Assembly: GCA_947034885.2 (NCBI GenBank)
Contig: OX344749.2
Location: 33,847,182-33,911,181 of the forward strand
Reading direction: 5' to 3'
DNA: 64,000 bases
Origin: Thuidium tamariscinum
Lineage: Eukaryota; Streptophyta; Bryopsida; Hypnales; Thuidiaceae
The translations under genes were made by a program, and so were the position numbers. This document shows positions 23,823 through 35,734 of the stretch, piece after piece (within the stretch, counting starts at the first letter, position 1; each line of letters opens with the position of its first letter). The notes under the pieces are model-generated. The model made no database searches and was not told the origin of the DNA. It saw nothing but the letters and a program-made list of their open reading frames with translations.

Positions 23823-25791
23823 GTTATGCTGGATATTCTCGTGTACTTCATTTGTAACGTGTTTGAAAGGAGCTGCCAACACCTGGCGCTTAACTGCTGT
23901 TTCACTAAGAATCAGGGCGTTGAAGATCCTCCGATTCTCTGAAATCTTTCATAGGTGCAGACCCTCTTACATTTTGAGCTCAAGAATGAAAGCATTAGTA
24001 GTCAAGTGTAGGCAGCTAACAATTGTAGTCAAGTGCAGGTACTGCCAACCACAGCAGAAGGGTTGATGGTCAACATTGCTCTAAAATGTCATGAATGACA
24101 GGCGCTGATTATTAAAATGTGCAAAGAGAGCTTTGTATACAGGCAAATGACAAGGGTGTCTAATTGTTGTGTGACAGGTCTTGGCCACATTAATCATCTC
24201 CAAGCGATGCGGTTGGGTACATATATTTGATCCTTTGGCTGGATGTTCTTCAGTGTTTTGCATCCCAATCTACCTTAATAGCGATGAATGAAGGGCTGAA
24301 CGTCCGAACCTAAGAATGAGGTTCGGGTGGGCGCTCTGTGAACGCCATCGAATATTTCTGCTCGTCACCATGGTCACAAGAACATGGTGTATGTTTATGT
24401 TCTTCTGAAGAAACCTTGTGACGTGACAGGGTGAGCAATGTGGTCCTCCAGAATTGCACTGGAAGAAAGAAACTAATTTGGTTGTGAAGGATCACTCAGA
24501 GGACACGATTCGAGGCCCTGCTCCCCTGTTGGACCTGCGTGAGGACGTTGCACCATTTCCGAGGTCAGGTATCACCTCACCAATTGTGGGACGGAATTGT
24601 AAGTTTTCGGAATCAAAGTGTGACCATAATTCATTTGGCACGACGATCTTGTTTATCGAAAGATGTGGACTTTTTGACGCCACAGCTGGGTCTTATTGAC
24701 CTGAATATTTTTCATGTAGCTCAAACATTAGTAGTTGTGGTGTTCTGTCACATTAGCGGATGCCAGTTTTGGAGATTCTTTCACCGGTGGATTGAGAGAA
24801 GGCACCCACAGCTTGCTCCATCCCACTAATAACTCTACCCCCTCTGGCCCTCTAGGAGTAGGAAGTTGGTGGTTGAAAGAATGTGGTTTTTCCTTCCTTC
24901 TTGTAGGTTTCCTTTCGCCTTCGTAGGATTCACTAACTCATTCACCAGGTCATCTTCCTACTTTGACATTCACTAGATCGAAGGGAATAAAGTGTAAGTA
25001 TGTTACTGCTCTATTAGACCGAAGGTGCATTACTCTATAGGAACGGCAATAATGATTGAGGAGTCCTTTAATTTTGATTCAAGTATGCTTTGGCATTTGA
25101 TGTGGCACAGGAGAGATAACCTGATACCGAAGAAGCAAGTATTCGTCCAGGCACTTCATTACATAGAGATTTTGATTGAGCAACGTTCTGCCTTTAACAG
25201 AGTTGTAAGGAAAACGTATCTTGGCTCAAGCAACTTTAACCCGATGGTGTAAATGCGTTGGGTTCTTGGTTCAATACCGCTCTTGATAATGCCAATACCA
25301 TTCTGACTCGGGGTCTGTGGCGGACTGGTGGCAGTGCTCAGAAATCGGCCTTGATTTTGCTAAATGTATGTTTCAGCAGTTTAGTATCAACACCGAAAAC
25401 CAAGGTATTGTACTTTAGGCTGATTATCTGGATAAAGTCCAAAGGAGAGACTTCATTTGACTAAGCAAGTCAATACTTCTTGAAAGAAATCTGTGCTTTC
25501 TTGCACAATGAGGACACTCTTGGCGCTGCAGTGCATGGAGGAATTGGCCGAGACACGTAGCACAAATTTATTACGGAGTAGCTTGTTGACATTCGTCAAG
25601 TCTATCTATGCACACGGCCCTTTGTGTGGCATTAATTTAATTTACTGCATTTGTGACATGACCGGAAAGTAGTGACCTGTCAAACTCAACCGACCAAGCA
25701 TTTTGCTATGATACCACTGAAAGAATTTCATGTCTCTTTCAGCAAGTGTCCTGTAAGCTCACAACTCTGTTCTTGTAAGTGGACATTTGTA
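23823..25791. other. Intergenic region of moderate GC, no gene recognised
   Basis: The composition (roughly 43-48% GC by eye up to about 25640) is higher than the usual spacer, which may mark a decayed gene or the 3' region of the PPR gene. The open frames (for example 24454-24699 and 25258-25464) are under 85 residues, overlap each other on opposite strands and carry no motif I recognise. I do not call a gene. Confidence 0.4.
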
Positions 25792-26200
25792 AGGTAGAAC
25801 CGCCTATAACAACCGGCACAACCGGCACCTTATAGCCAACATGTTGATGGATGTATTTCCAACCAAGGCTAGAATGTGTTTTTTTCTTGTTTTTAAAGTT
25901 GGGACTAAAAGTTCATGGCACATGTCCCAAAGTAGTTTGCAAAAAAGTAGGAAGGAAGGAGTAAAAAAGTAATTTTTTATGTGATTGACATTTGAAGACT
26001 CCATAGATTGGCATTGGGTCTAACACACTTTTTGCCTTCCAAAATTTATGGTAATTTCAATTCATATGATAAAATTACCAATTTTTTTGCAATTCCCCAT
26101 CATTTTTATCTTTGCACCTTTGGAAATACTTGTTTTGCCTTGCATTACACTAGATCATGTCTAGAATACCTTAAATGATTGGTTATGGGTGGTTCTACCT
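25792..26200. mobile_element. TA-flanked MITE, AGGTAGAACCACC family, copy 2
   Basis: Ends AGGTAGAACCGCCTATAA and TTATGGGTGGTTCTACCT form inverted repeats with TA on both sides (25790-25791, 26201-26202). The interior has TTATAGCCAACATGTTG, TTTCCAACCAAGG, AGTTGGGACTAAAAGTTCAT and ATATGATAAAATTACCA, all repeated in copy 3. No coding frame. Confidence 0.85.
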
Positions 26201-26539
26201 TATTGTAGTGATCCCAAAAGTTGAGTCTATATTTTATTTAGTTTCACTTTGTTTGCTACATGATGAAATGAGTGAACAAAATCCAAATCAGCAAACATAA
26301 ATGTTGTTGTATTTGTATAAACTACAATCCTAAAAAATTTGAAGCAAAAATAAATTATGGTTTGGAAGGAAATGAATTTCAAAGCTAACCATCAAATTGA
26401 CTCAACTTTTTTGTAGGTTTTCAAAATCACTCAAAATTGTCTTTGCTTTTTTCTATGCCATGATGACTTCAATTTTTTATTGCATGATATTGTACATCAT
26501 TTAAGATCCACCCCTATAGGTATTGTAAAAAGTTGACAT

Positions 26540-26957
26540 TAGGCAAAACCACACATTCTTGATTGATGCTTCATAGCCAACTTGTAGATTAATTTATTTC
26601 CAACCAAGGTTAGAATGGGTTTTTTTCTCTTTTTCAAAGTTGGGACTAAAAGTTCATGATCCAAAATAGTTTCAAAGCAGTGAGTAAGAAAGCAGGAAGT
26701 AATGAGTGGGAAATTAGTTTTTTGAATGATCAAAATTAGAAGAATCTAGACATTGGCTATGGGTTCAGCGTACTTTCTACATTTCAAAATTCATAGTAGT
26801 TTCAACTCATATGATAAAATTACCATAGTTTTGCAATCACCATCATTTCTATTCTTGCACCTTTGAAAATATTTGCTTTGTCTTGCACTAGAGCAAATCA
26901 GGTTTAGAATACCTTAAATTATTGGTCATAGGTGGTTCTACAATTCTACTTCTACCT
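26540..26957. mobile_element. TA-flanked MITE, AGGTAGAACCACC family, copy 3, decayed left end
   Basis: It is collinear with copy 2 about 760 bases upstream (AGTTGGGACTAAAAGTTCAT, ATATGATAAAATTACCA, TAGGTGGTTCTAC). The right end finishes TTCTACCT followed by TA at 26958. The left end is degraded to AAAACCACACATTC, so its start is approximate. Confidence 0.7.
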
Positions 26958-27333
26958 TACACATGCTTCAAAAGAAAGAGAGAAAAAAAATGTACAAAAT
27001 ATTCATTTGAATGGAATTTGAAGATCTCTAATGAATCAAAGACTTCATTCCCTATCCTAGATGATCTATAGATTGCAATTTGAAATGTTTTTGACAATAC
27101 GTCAAAATTTTGTTTTTATCAATTGCATTTGTCAATATTTTGTCATAAATTTTTGTTGTTCTATAACTAACTAACTGACTATATATTTAATGAGTTAATG
27201 ATTTATTGGATTTCAATTAAAAGTATTTATTTAAAATAACTTAGAATATTAGTATCAAATAATTGTTGTTATGACTCATAAAAAAAATAGAATTATATTT
27301 ATACTTCATACAAGAGCTTTTGACCTTATTTAA

Positions 27334-27785
27334 CCCCTCAAGGCCTAAGAAAATAAAATGTATTTTCTTAAAATTTCTAATGGTAAATTTCTTGGTAGGG
27401 TGAAACAAATCTCAATATTTTGTGAAGTAGAATCTTGTAAAGTATCAAATTGACATACTTGTTTCATTTTTCAATTTTCAAAATTCCAATGTAAAAAGTA
27501 TTTAAAATTTTTAATAGGAAATATAGTTTCATAGAAAAAGGGAGCAAATATAATCTTTTTCCAATATAAAAAATAGTAGGGATCAAAAACAAATTTAACC
27601 CTTCTAGTCCTCATTCTTTACAAAAAAAAATTGGATCTCAATCATTTATTTTTAAATTTAATTTTTAGAAATTTTAAAAATAATTAAACTCAAAATAATT
27701 AAAATGATTCCAAGTTTTTATTGAAATAAAGTGGGACAATTCATTGAAAACCTTGACTATTAAGAAGTTGTAAGGCCTTGAGGGG
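27334..27785. mobile_element. TTAA-flanked MITE with a perfect 13-bp terminal inverted repeat
   Basis: The element starts CCCCTCAAGGCCT and ends AGGCCTTGAGGGG, and both sides carry TTAA (27330-27333 and 27786-27789). A TTAA target duplication with C-rich terminal bases is the hallmark of piggyBac-type insertion. At 452 bp, AT-rich and without an open frame, it is a non-autonomous element. Its ends differ from the CCCTTAA ends of the full-length element at 53535. Confidence 0.85.
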
Positions 27786-28324
27786 TTAAGCATTGTAAAT
27801 AATTGTTTTTCAAATTAAGACTATCTAAGAAATGTAAAAAATGATAAATTCACTAAAAGAGAAAATGATGTTTTAAATATACAAATTACTACTTATAGGA
27901 CTATACTACTAGGACAATATTTAAAACACCCCTTCTTCTTGTAGTGTTTTTTCAACATTTTCACACTTTCAAAAATAATTCCATATGTACAATTGCAGAT
28001 AAAAACTTTTAATTAAAAAAAATTGACATGTTCCTATTAAAAAAAAATTAAATAACAAAGGTGGTGCTACACAAGATAATTTGATTTTGGTTCAAACTCT
28101 AAATATTGTTTGACCATCATTTAAAAAAATTAAGCTCACTCAAGAATAATTCTAATTTATCTCACATTTTTATAATTAGAAAGAATATAATTCAAATCTG
28201 TATCATGTTTTTATAATTAGAAAGAATGTAACTTTCAAATAATTTGAATCATTACTACACATTTGATAGTATTGATTTTATTTCAATAAGTAGCAAAGAT
28301 GTGAGTAGTGCTCAAGATAAATGA

Positions 28325-28552
28325 GGGTTGCTAAGAGTGTCATCTCATGAGCCTAGAAGACTACATAATTATGATATAGGTGTCCATAGTATAGGAATTT
28401 TATATAATTATAGTGCAATTATGCTATAAATATCTATATTATGGGTGTTTAAATTATAATCACCTTCAATGGTTGTTGTATATTTACTTATGTACTATAT
28501 ATACTTTAGATTCCAATGCTTGCATTTTTATGCTCATATGCTAGCATTATTG
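28325..28552. mobile_element. MITE of the TGCTAGTATGTGAGC family, diverged copy
   Basis: The left side reads GGTTGCTAAGAGTGTCATCT and then ATGAGCCTAGAAG; the right side reads TTTATGCTCATATGCTAGCA. The interior carries TAGGTGTCCATAGTATAGG and ATCACCTTCAATGGTTGT, as in the copies at 14254 and 61276. No target duplication is visible, so the boundaries are approximate. Confidence 0.55.
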
Positions 28553-29083
28553 GGGACAAATTGGTAGCACTTCATCCCTAGCTGGTGGAATTGGAAAAAA
28601 TGTAGTTGCAACTAGAGAACATTTTTTAAAAAATTGGTGAAAAAATCTATAAGATTTCTAATTTGAGTAAAGAATACAGAGAATAATTGGACTAGGCACT
28701 TCAAAAAAGTCAGTAACTTGATAAGGCCGAGCACTTCAGTTGTTCACAGGGCAGTAAGGGCCACCTCTGGTAGGAAACCAAGAAGATGACAAGAAGCTCC
28801 CACCGATTGTCTTGCTGACCTTGATGAGTGGAGAAGTAAGAGTTCAAGCTTCACGGATATCGGTGGATGAGGGGATTGGTGAAGATTGGTCAAACTTCAA
28901 GAGAATCATTATGTGTGCTTCTCTTACTCAATACCTCCCAACCCATGGGCTCTACATGGAAGAGTCATGAATGATTTCTCAATGTAGTTCTCCCTTCCAA
29001 GCTTCTACCGGCCCGGCTCACATGGAAGGTGGCTCTAAGTTCTGCACTTCGCGCATAGTCCCTGTTCTGTAACACGGCCGCCA
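28553..29083. other. Spacer, no gene seen
   Basis: GC content rises from about 28700 toward the coding remnant at 29084. No open frame with coding character is visible. Confidence 0.4.
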
Positions 29084-29598
29084 ATGCGAATGTATGAGAA
29101 CAATGTCGCGGACTATGTGAAAGCCGTCAGAGATTACGACCAGCAAATGGGGGCTGCGGAATTTGCAGAACAGCAAATGAAGAAGACAGAGATGCGTGAG
29201 ATTGAGGCGAGGGCGGAAGCCATTAATTCGCCAGTGCAGGGAGCAAAATCTTGAATTTCGGAGGGGGAATCGAAGTTTGTCGATCTTTTTGCAAAGAGAA
29301 GAGCAGCTATTGAATGACGAGTTAAAGACGAGCTCAATGACACTTGCCGAAAAGCGAGCGTGGCTAGAGGCTCGCGAGCGAGCGCTGAAGCAGAAGCAGA
29401 ATGTTGAGGAGGAATGCCAGAAGGTCCAGTACTTACGTGCAGGAGATGTTGAACAAAGCGTGGCGTGACAACGCGGACGAGGTTCGTGTTCAAGAATCAA
29501 GACCTAAGCTTCCAGTCTCAGTTGAAGATCAGAAGATTACAAATTTACAATACCCTAAGACTTCTTCCCTCACATCTCGTAAAGTTCCGTCCAACAAG
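29084..29598 (+). pseudogene. Coiled-coil coding remnant spread over three frames
   Basis: Three consecutive segments in successive frames each read as charged coiled coil: 29084 to about 29238 (from MRMYENNVADYVKAVRDYDQ to EMREIEARAEAI), about 29238-29430 (FLQREEQLLNDELK, EKRAWLEARERALKQKQ), and about 29435-29598 (YVQEMLNKAWRDNADEVRVQ). Each joint needs a shift of one base in the same direction. The last segment runs into AAG|GTAGGC, a plausible splice donor at 29598. The simplest reading is one coding exon of a long coiled-coil protein broken by two small indels. The pattern of Glu/Arg/Lys helices with an isolated Trp recalls ciliary and flagellar coiled-coil proteins such as CFAP53, but I cannot confirm a family. 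Downstream exons were not found. Confidence 0.45.
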
Positions 29599-29706
29599 GT
29601 AGGCAAGTTCTCCGGAGGCACGATGAACACATTTACCATACTGTCAAGGAAATTAGGGTTTAGGGCTAAATCTCGCGTTAGTTCCAATCCAAGTGAATTT
29701 TTGTAG

Positions 29707-31070
29707 CTTCCAGTCAGGGATAATCGAATCACTCACGTCCCCAGGAGAGTGAATTCCTCATCGATGGTGTCATGAATCTTCGCACGCAGTCAGTGTATTC
29801 TGACACATCTCGCTTCATGCGCAGGCCTCCATTGACAAAAATCGCGATCGAAGTTGTCAGTAAGCCAAGTCTGTACCAGTCTCGAAGCTAATGCTCGAAG
29901 ATTTCACAGCTTCTCTTGTATGCGAAGAGATTTAGATCTTAAGAATTGACTGTGCATGCTCCTGAATGTTATGTGAATGTGACATCGTAGGTACACTCGT
30001 AAAGGGACAGTCTATGCACCCTCTTCCTTACCGTCATTGCACCGTCAACATAAACATGTCAATTTCAATAAACAAATGTAAAGCAGAAGATATTGTACAA
30101 GTCACTGTGTTTTGTGTTTGAGATTCACAGGAACTGATTACAAATGACAAACAAGTGCTATGATCTTGACATGAGTAGGTGACGTTTGCCTACTGATTGA
30201 TGCAATAGTTACTGAATGGATTTGACCAGCCATTCATCCCACTCAGGTGTCTTTATAACATGCCTCACTCAAAGCAAGGTGGGTACAAAGCGGAAAGTTC
30301 ATAAAGGAAAGCAGAGAACAGCGTGAAGAGGATGACCCATCACTGGCATAAGGTAACTGCACCTAAAATCGACCAAACATGAAATTCAGTACGGTACACC
30401 CAAAATCAACCAACATGGAATTCAGCATGGTACACCTAAAATTGACCAAACACAGAATTCGGCATGGTTTTCATTAAGAGATTGAAAAAATTGTTTTGGA
30501 GTCTTGTCGGTAGTCAAAAAGGAATTCTAGATTCTCTTAGAATGCAATTTTTTGAACACCATATGTGTAAACTATAAATATTCAAAGAGTTAAAGATAGG
30601 TATTTTTAGGACTAGCCCTAAAAACTCATGAATAATGGAACTACATTGTAGGCAAGAATTGCATGTAGGAGTCAATTTGAGAAAGGGGTTGAAATTGGGG
30701 GTAGTTACCTTGCTCATTCAACTCAATGATTGTTATGAGAATGCAACTTTGAGCAAAAATTATCTCCTAAAAATAGTGAAAAAACAAATTCGAGAGGAAG
30801 ATTTGTGAATATATTTTTCCTTCCTCATGAGAAATAAAATCACTAAATTGCTACAACATTTAACAATGGCATCCCTCTTTTTGAACAAATGTTCACATTC
30901 TTAAATGTGTAAAGTTAGGTTTCATCCATATTTTTCATGTGTTATCATCACTTTAGTAAAGATCACTTTGTGCACAACCCAAAATTAATGAAAATAAAAA
31001 AATCTTGTATATGGGCACTACACTCCACTTCATACTAATCAAAGATGAAATCAATACACTAATAAGGTAA
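29707..31070. other. Intergenic region, no gene seen
   Basis: The first 600 bases keep moderate GC and may belong to the decayed gene just upstream; the rest is AT-rich. The only structure is the 37-bp triplet repeat at 30361-30470. Confidence 0.4.
30361..30470 (+). repeat. Three copies of a unit of about 37 bp
   Basis: CACC(T/C)AAAATC(G/A)ACCAA, followed by GAATTC(A/G)G.A(C/T)GGT, occurs three times with starts near 30361, 30398 and 30434. The copies differ by a few bases. Confidence 0.8.
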
Positions 31071-31345
31071 CATATTCATAAATGGACCATCTAAGGGCTA
31101 GAACTGAATTTTAGGGAAGTGAAATATTTTTTTAGTAAATTTTTCTTGAAAGACATGCAAAATTGACATCTAACCAAGTTGTTTCATATTTTTAAGACCT
31201 TTATAGAATTAGCTATAAAATTTTGAAGTTGAAATGGCATAGGGCTCTAAAATCACCCACCTTCTAAAATATACATTGTTTGGACATTATTGAAGGCTAT
31301 GAAAAAACATGTACAAATAGTGTACATTTAAGAAAGTGGGACATT
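31071..31345 (+). repeat. Direct repeat, copy 1 (partner at 32870-33185)
   Basis: Words such as ATTGACATCTAACC, TTAGCTATAAAATTTTGAAG, TTGAAATGGCATA, GAAGGCTATGAAAAA and GTACATTTAAG occur in the same order in both copies, about 1.8 kb apart. The block lies on each side of the nested MITE at 31641-32650. Confidence 0.8.
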
Positions 31346-31489
31346 TAAGAGCTTGAGTAATATTTGAATGTGTTACCTTTGGTGGTCATGCTTGGGTGCA
31401 AATTCAAGTTGATTGCAAAAGGTTAGGTTGAATGGGCCCCCTCAATCATTCCAAGTCATTCTAGATGTGCAAGTAAAAATAAAAGCCCC

Positions 31490-31590
31490 CTATTTTGTAC
31501 TCAATTAATTCACCTAATATACAACTCCTAGCTAATTTGGAGACTCTAATTGCAAATGTGAAATTAGAATATGCAAATTTCAACATTTTC
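31490..31590 (+). repeat. Dispersed repeat fragment, pair of 5110-5210
   Basis: It aligns with 5116-5210 (ATTAATTCACCTA, CTAATTTGGAGACTC, ATTGCAAATGTGAA). It runs up to about 50 bases before the MITE at 31641. Confidence 0.6.
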
Positions 31591-31640
31591 AAAGTGGCCA
31601 AGCAAGGGGGTCAATTCCCCCCAGCATTGCAAATGAGTTC

Positions 31641-32650
31641 CATTAGAAGAAATCTGAGGGCATTAAAGGGTCGTTTCGAGTATGTTCCCGAAACGACTCC
31701 CAACGCCACTGGCCGTTGTCAGGCCGACTTTAATCAATAAAATAAAATAAAATTTTGGGTCTTGAAATATGAAAATAAGTTGAAAAAAATTTGAATTTTT
31801 TTTATTACATGGCAAGGTTGCGACCACGTAGGATTGGGTCATTGCAAGAAAGACCGACCGATTTATGTAGCGTTTTCCACAGTACTGCTGAAATTTTCGG
31901 GAGTACTGTATAATTAGAAAAACAATTTTTAAAAAATGTAAAAAATATGTTTTATGTATATACCTCTAAGAAGAAGGTACCCTAGGAAGGAAAAGTGTAG
32001 AAAAATTCTCTAAGTAGGAGAACTAGAAAAATGCAAATTTTCATGAAAATAGGTACTTTTACAAATTAATTTGTAAAAAATAGGAAAAAGAATTTTTAAA
32101 AAAACTAAAAATTGTCAATTGGAGAGAACTTTATGATGAAGAGATTTCACCAAAAGAATGATCTCAAAACCATCTTAAATGTTCAAAAGTATGCGCGCAA
32201 GGGAGGCCTGTTCGCACACATGTAGAGGAAAGAGAATAATGATTTTTGAGAATTCCTTTGGTAGAAACATGCCTATCTAGTATGGGAATAGGCCACAGAA
32301 ATTTCAGCTTTAGATCATTAATTTTGAATGCTCCCCAGTACTAAAAAACCCTAAACCGCAAAGTGTGACAAATTAGCTTAATTGAAATTTAATTATAAAA
32401 TGATTTTTGAAAATTTCTGAAAAATAAGGAATTTGATTGTTGTCATATCAGAAATCTTTAGTCAAAATTTCAAGTTAATATGGTTCATACTTTAAAAGTT
32501 ATTATCAATAACAACTTCGACATTCAAAGTGTGACGCAAAATAGTACCGGTCTTTCTTGCAATCACCCGATTCGAGTTCACAAGGCAGAAACTACGTTCC
32601 CATAGTCCGAGAACCTGTAGCCTCCTAATGCCCTCAAATTTCATCCAATG
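31641..32650. mobile_element. CATTAGA-type MITE interrupted by another MITE
   Basis: It begins CATTAGAAGAAATCTGAGGG and ends CCCTCAAATTTCATCCAATG, inverted repeats of about 25 bp. Without the inner element (31846-32568 plus one 4-bp duplication) the remaining roughly 283 bp is collinear with the reverse complement of 54515-54802, including a hairpin-forming GTTCCCGAAACG segment and the CCACGTAGGATT junction. No target duplication of this outer element could be identified. Confidence 0.85.
31846..32568. mobile_element. MITE with 4-bp target duplication, GGGTCATTGCAAGAAA family, copy 1 (nested)
   Basis: Ends GGGTCATTGCAAGAAAGACC and GGTCTTTCTTGCAATCACCC are inverted repeats of 20 bp with one mismatch. 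GATT flanks both sides (31842-31845 and 32569-32572). The sister outer element at 54515 gives the empty site, ACGTAGGATTCGGGTTCAC, which confirms both boundaries and the 4-bp duplication. The interior is shared with copies at 48544 and 61704 (GAAAAATTCTCTAAGTAGG). No open frame. Confidence 0.93.
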
Positions 32651-32869
32651 TTTGTACAATCATTAGATGTTTTTCCTACTGATTAGAAGATTGTGAATTC
32701 CCGACTGTAGGAACGCTGGGGAACTCTCCCACATATGCCAAGAGATTGCTACATCAAATAATCATATTTAAAAATTAATTAATTAATTTTTAAAAAATTC
32801 TTAAAATTTATATAGACTATTCACAACATTGAAAATGGGCTTGAAACGCTCTTGTAATCCCTTAAAAAA

Positions 32870-33185
32870 CATTTAATGAGGAAGTCTTTAAACAAAGCAT
32901 ATAAAGGTTGGGACTAAATTTTGGGGAGGTGAAACATCTTGAAATGTTTTTCATTAAATTTTCCTTAAAAGAGAGGTGGAATTGACATCTAACCTAAATC
33001 ATTTCATATCTTTTTGGAGCTTCATGAAATTAGTTATAAAATTTTGAAGTTGAAATGGCATAAGACTCTAAAATGGAGCACCTTCTAATAAGTACAAGCA
33101 GCTTGTACTATACATTGCTGAAGGCTATGAAAAAGTAACACGTACAAACAACAACGTACTGTACATTTAAGGAAGTGCTCACTTT
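32870..33185 (+). repeat. Direct repeat, copy 2 (partner at 31071-31345)
   Basis: It is collinear with copy 1, with a few small insertions near its end (for example AGTACAAGCAGCTTGTACTA around 33097). Confidence 0.8.
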
Positions 33186-35717
33186 TAGAACCTCCTCCCT
33201 TCCTACAGTTGCAGTGTTTAAGATAATTAAACTCACTTGCAGGAGGATGATACTACGATAGCATCAAGCTGGCTAGCCGACAAGTGTTGCAGTTGAGAGG
33301 TTGACACCGACACATGCCTATTGCCAAACCAGTTGACTTCTGTGGCTTGCCAATGTCCACTTGTTTCCATAGCATTGAGCAGTGAGTCCGCGGAGTGACA
33401 AAGGGACTCAATAATCTCAAATGAAATTTGAATTGCAATCAGTGTTCTCTTTTTCTTGCTTTTTGGTGCCAGATTGCACCATGGAAAAAAATCTGGTTCA
33501 AAAAGGTTATAAAAAAATCCCCTAAAACTGGATGAAATCACCAAGACAACTTTGAAATTTAAAAAAATATTAGATGAAATCACCTAATTGTCGATGAAAA
33601 CCATACTATACATCCAATAAGTGGATGAATGTTACAATTTGGAGCACCACTATAATATTTTATATCGCCACTATGGGACTTCTTCAAAAATGAAAAAAAA
33701 CTTTGATTGCAATTCACTCACTTGGATGGACCCTTAGTATTGTTGGGGTACTACTTCAATAATTACTCAGTGTAGTACTGAAACTTTATAGTGGAAGCAT
33801 CCAAAATTGTCCAAATAAGGAATTAGCATAGTTGGAGGCAATTTTTTCTAAAAATAATGTTTTTCAAGTATTAGCTATTATAGTGAAAATTATGAATATT
33901 AAAAAAAAATTCAAATGTTGTAATTTCTATAATTTTCCAAAGTGTTGGCTCCTAAGACCATTGAAACTGTCATGTAGGTACACCCAAATACAAACACTAC
34001 TAAAATCAATAATGAGCCAATCAAATTTTGGTATGTGTCCTTAGTATGCGTCAACGAATTAGAGCCAAGCATTTGGCGAACACATTCACTAAAGTCTATG
34101 GACACAATTGGATGAGCCTAGGATCCAATGCAAGGAATTGGTACAGTATTGGGTGTTTCTCCTTTACTATTGCAAAACAAAAGCAATACTCTAATAGCTC
34201 TATTCCAATACAGAACTTTATGAACAATGTTTTTGTTAAAATAATACTATTGCAGTATTGTGTTTGTATTGCAATAGTATACTTTCAATACTATATCACA
34301 TAAGCACTAAAACAATATTCTTTCAATGGAGGGTCATAGTTTCTTGATGAGTGATATTGACTGCAATTCAATTGTACTGTACATTGCATTTCATCCACAA
34401 TAGTGTGCAACACATCAAGAAAGTATATTGTTCCAACACAAAATCAATATTGTAGCAACATTGTTTCAACAATAGCATTGTGTTCTTATTGAAATAGAGT
34501 TGTTGCAATACTGCTGCTGTTCTGCAGTCGTATACTCTAGTTTTATACCGCGTGAACAATGAAGCAATACTGCAACAATATTTAGGCAGTAGGGGAGTGG
34601 GGCGGGCGGGTGGGGCGGCCTCCAAACGTCAATTTCGTTAATTGACTGTGGTATGTTTCAGAACCTGCTTTCGAAAACGAGTATCCGCAGATGATTTAGA
34701 TTTTAAACCATTGTGTACATGTTTGGCACAGTTTTGGGTGGCGGAATCATGCCAGTCTTAGCAAAATTGGAGATTAAACTAAGACTTTCCCCCATCCTCT
34801 CAAGCTCCCTAACCCATTTCATGTCCCTCCGAAACCCATTTCATTTCATGTCCTTCCTTTCCTTTCCTGAGATTGCACCACGTGCGCCATTTTCAGAGAA
34901 TTACACCAATTTCGTTATACATGCAAAGTCAGAAGTCGCGACAAGCATGTACCCTCGGTGACGCAATTCAGGGATTCGGTTTGACTCTTGAATTAAAAGT
35001 CAAGCTTGCTGCCAGCTTTCCGTTGAACGTGCTGGAAAGAAAAAAAAAGTGTAAACTGACTACCTTTCGGTGCTCTTTCTGCTAAATTTTGCAATGAGGC
35101 GATTTTCATATATTGTGAAACGAGTGGTGGACTAAATTGCTCGTCCATCAGACCATCACTGCAAGTTGTTTGATCTACAGTAGTACGAGGCTCACGAGGA
35201 GCCTCGTCAATTAAATGCTTCAGCAAACATTAATGTTTCAAGAGAAAACTACTCCGGAGTAGAAATTTGACGTGCGTGACACGAGTCCGTCACGGGAAAG
35301 AGCTCGCTCGCTCGATCGCTCTTGTTATTTAATTTCATTCAATTTGGGTGCGAGTCAATTGTCCTAGCGTACTTGAATGTCTGATTGACCATTTGAGATT
35401 TGGGTGAGGATTGATTTTTCACAAGCAGATATGTCTCGTTGGTCGATACTAGCTGGGACTACCTTGAGAAGAAATCCTGTAGCTGCTGTTGACCTACTTC
35501 TAGAGTGATTTGCAGTCGTGGTTTCCAGTATCCCTAAATATCATCTGCGTCATGCCCAAGTTCAGCCCCGTTTCTAGTAACTCCTGGTCGTAACACTGAG
35601 AGCCTCTTGGTCTGAGCTAGTAGATAGAAGGCGTTCATTACTTCAATTCTTGGCTGGGGGATGCCGATTTAGGAGCAAAACAGACTCCGATTCATAGTCT
35701 GCTCCATAATTGAAATT
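33186..35717. other. Intergenic region, no gene recognised
   Basis: AT-rich to about 34600, then more balanced. Between about 34140 and 34600 the words CAATACT, GTATTG, TTGCAATA and TATTGCAA recur many times in both orientations, giving short potential hairpins, but I could not delimit an element. The open frames (for example 33233-33583 minus, 34713-34961 plus) show no recognisable domain. Confidence 0.4.
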
Positions 35718-35734
35718 TTGCTAGATATTATCGG

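Noticed and set aside
34140-34600. A MITE built from CAATACT/GTATTG words
   Set aside because: Many short inverted words are present but no pair of outer ends or target duplication could be fixed.
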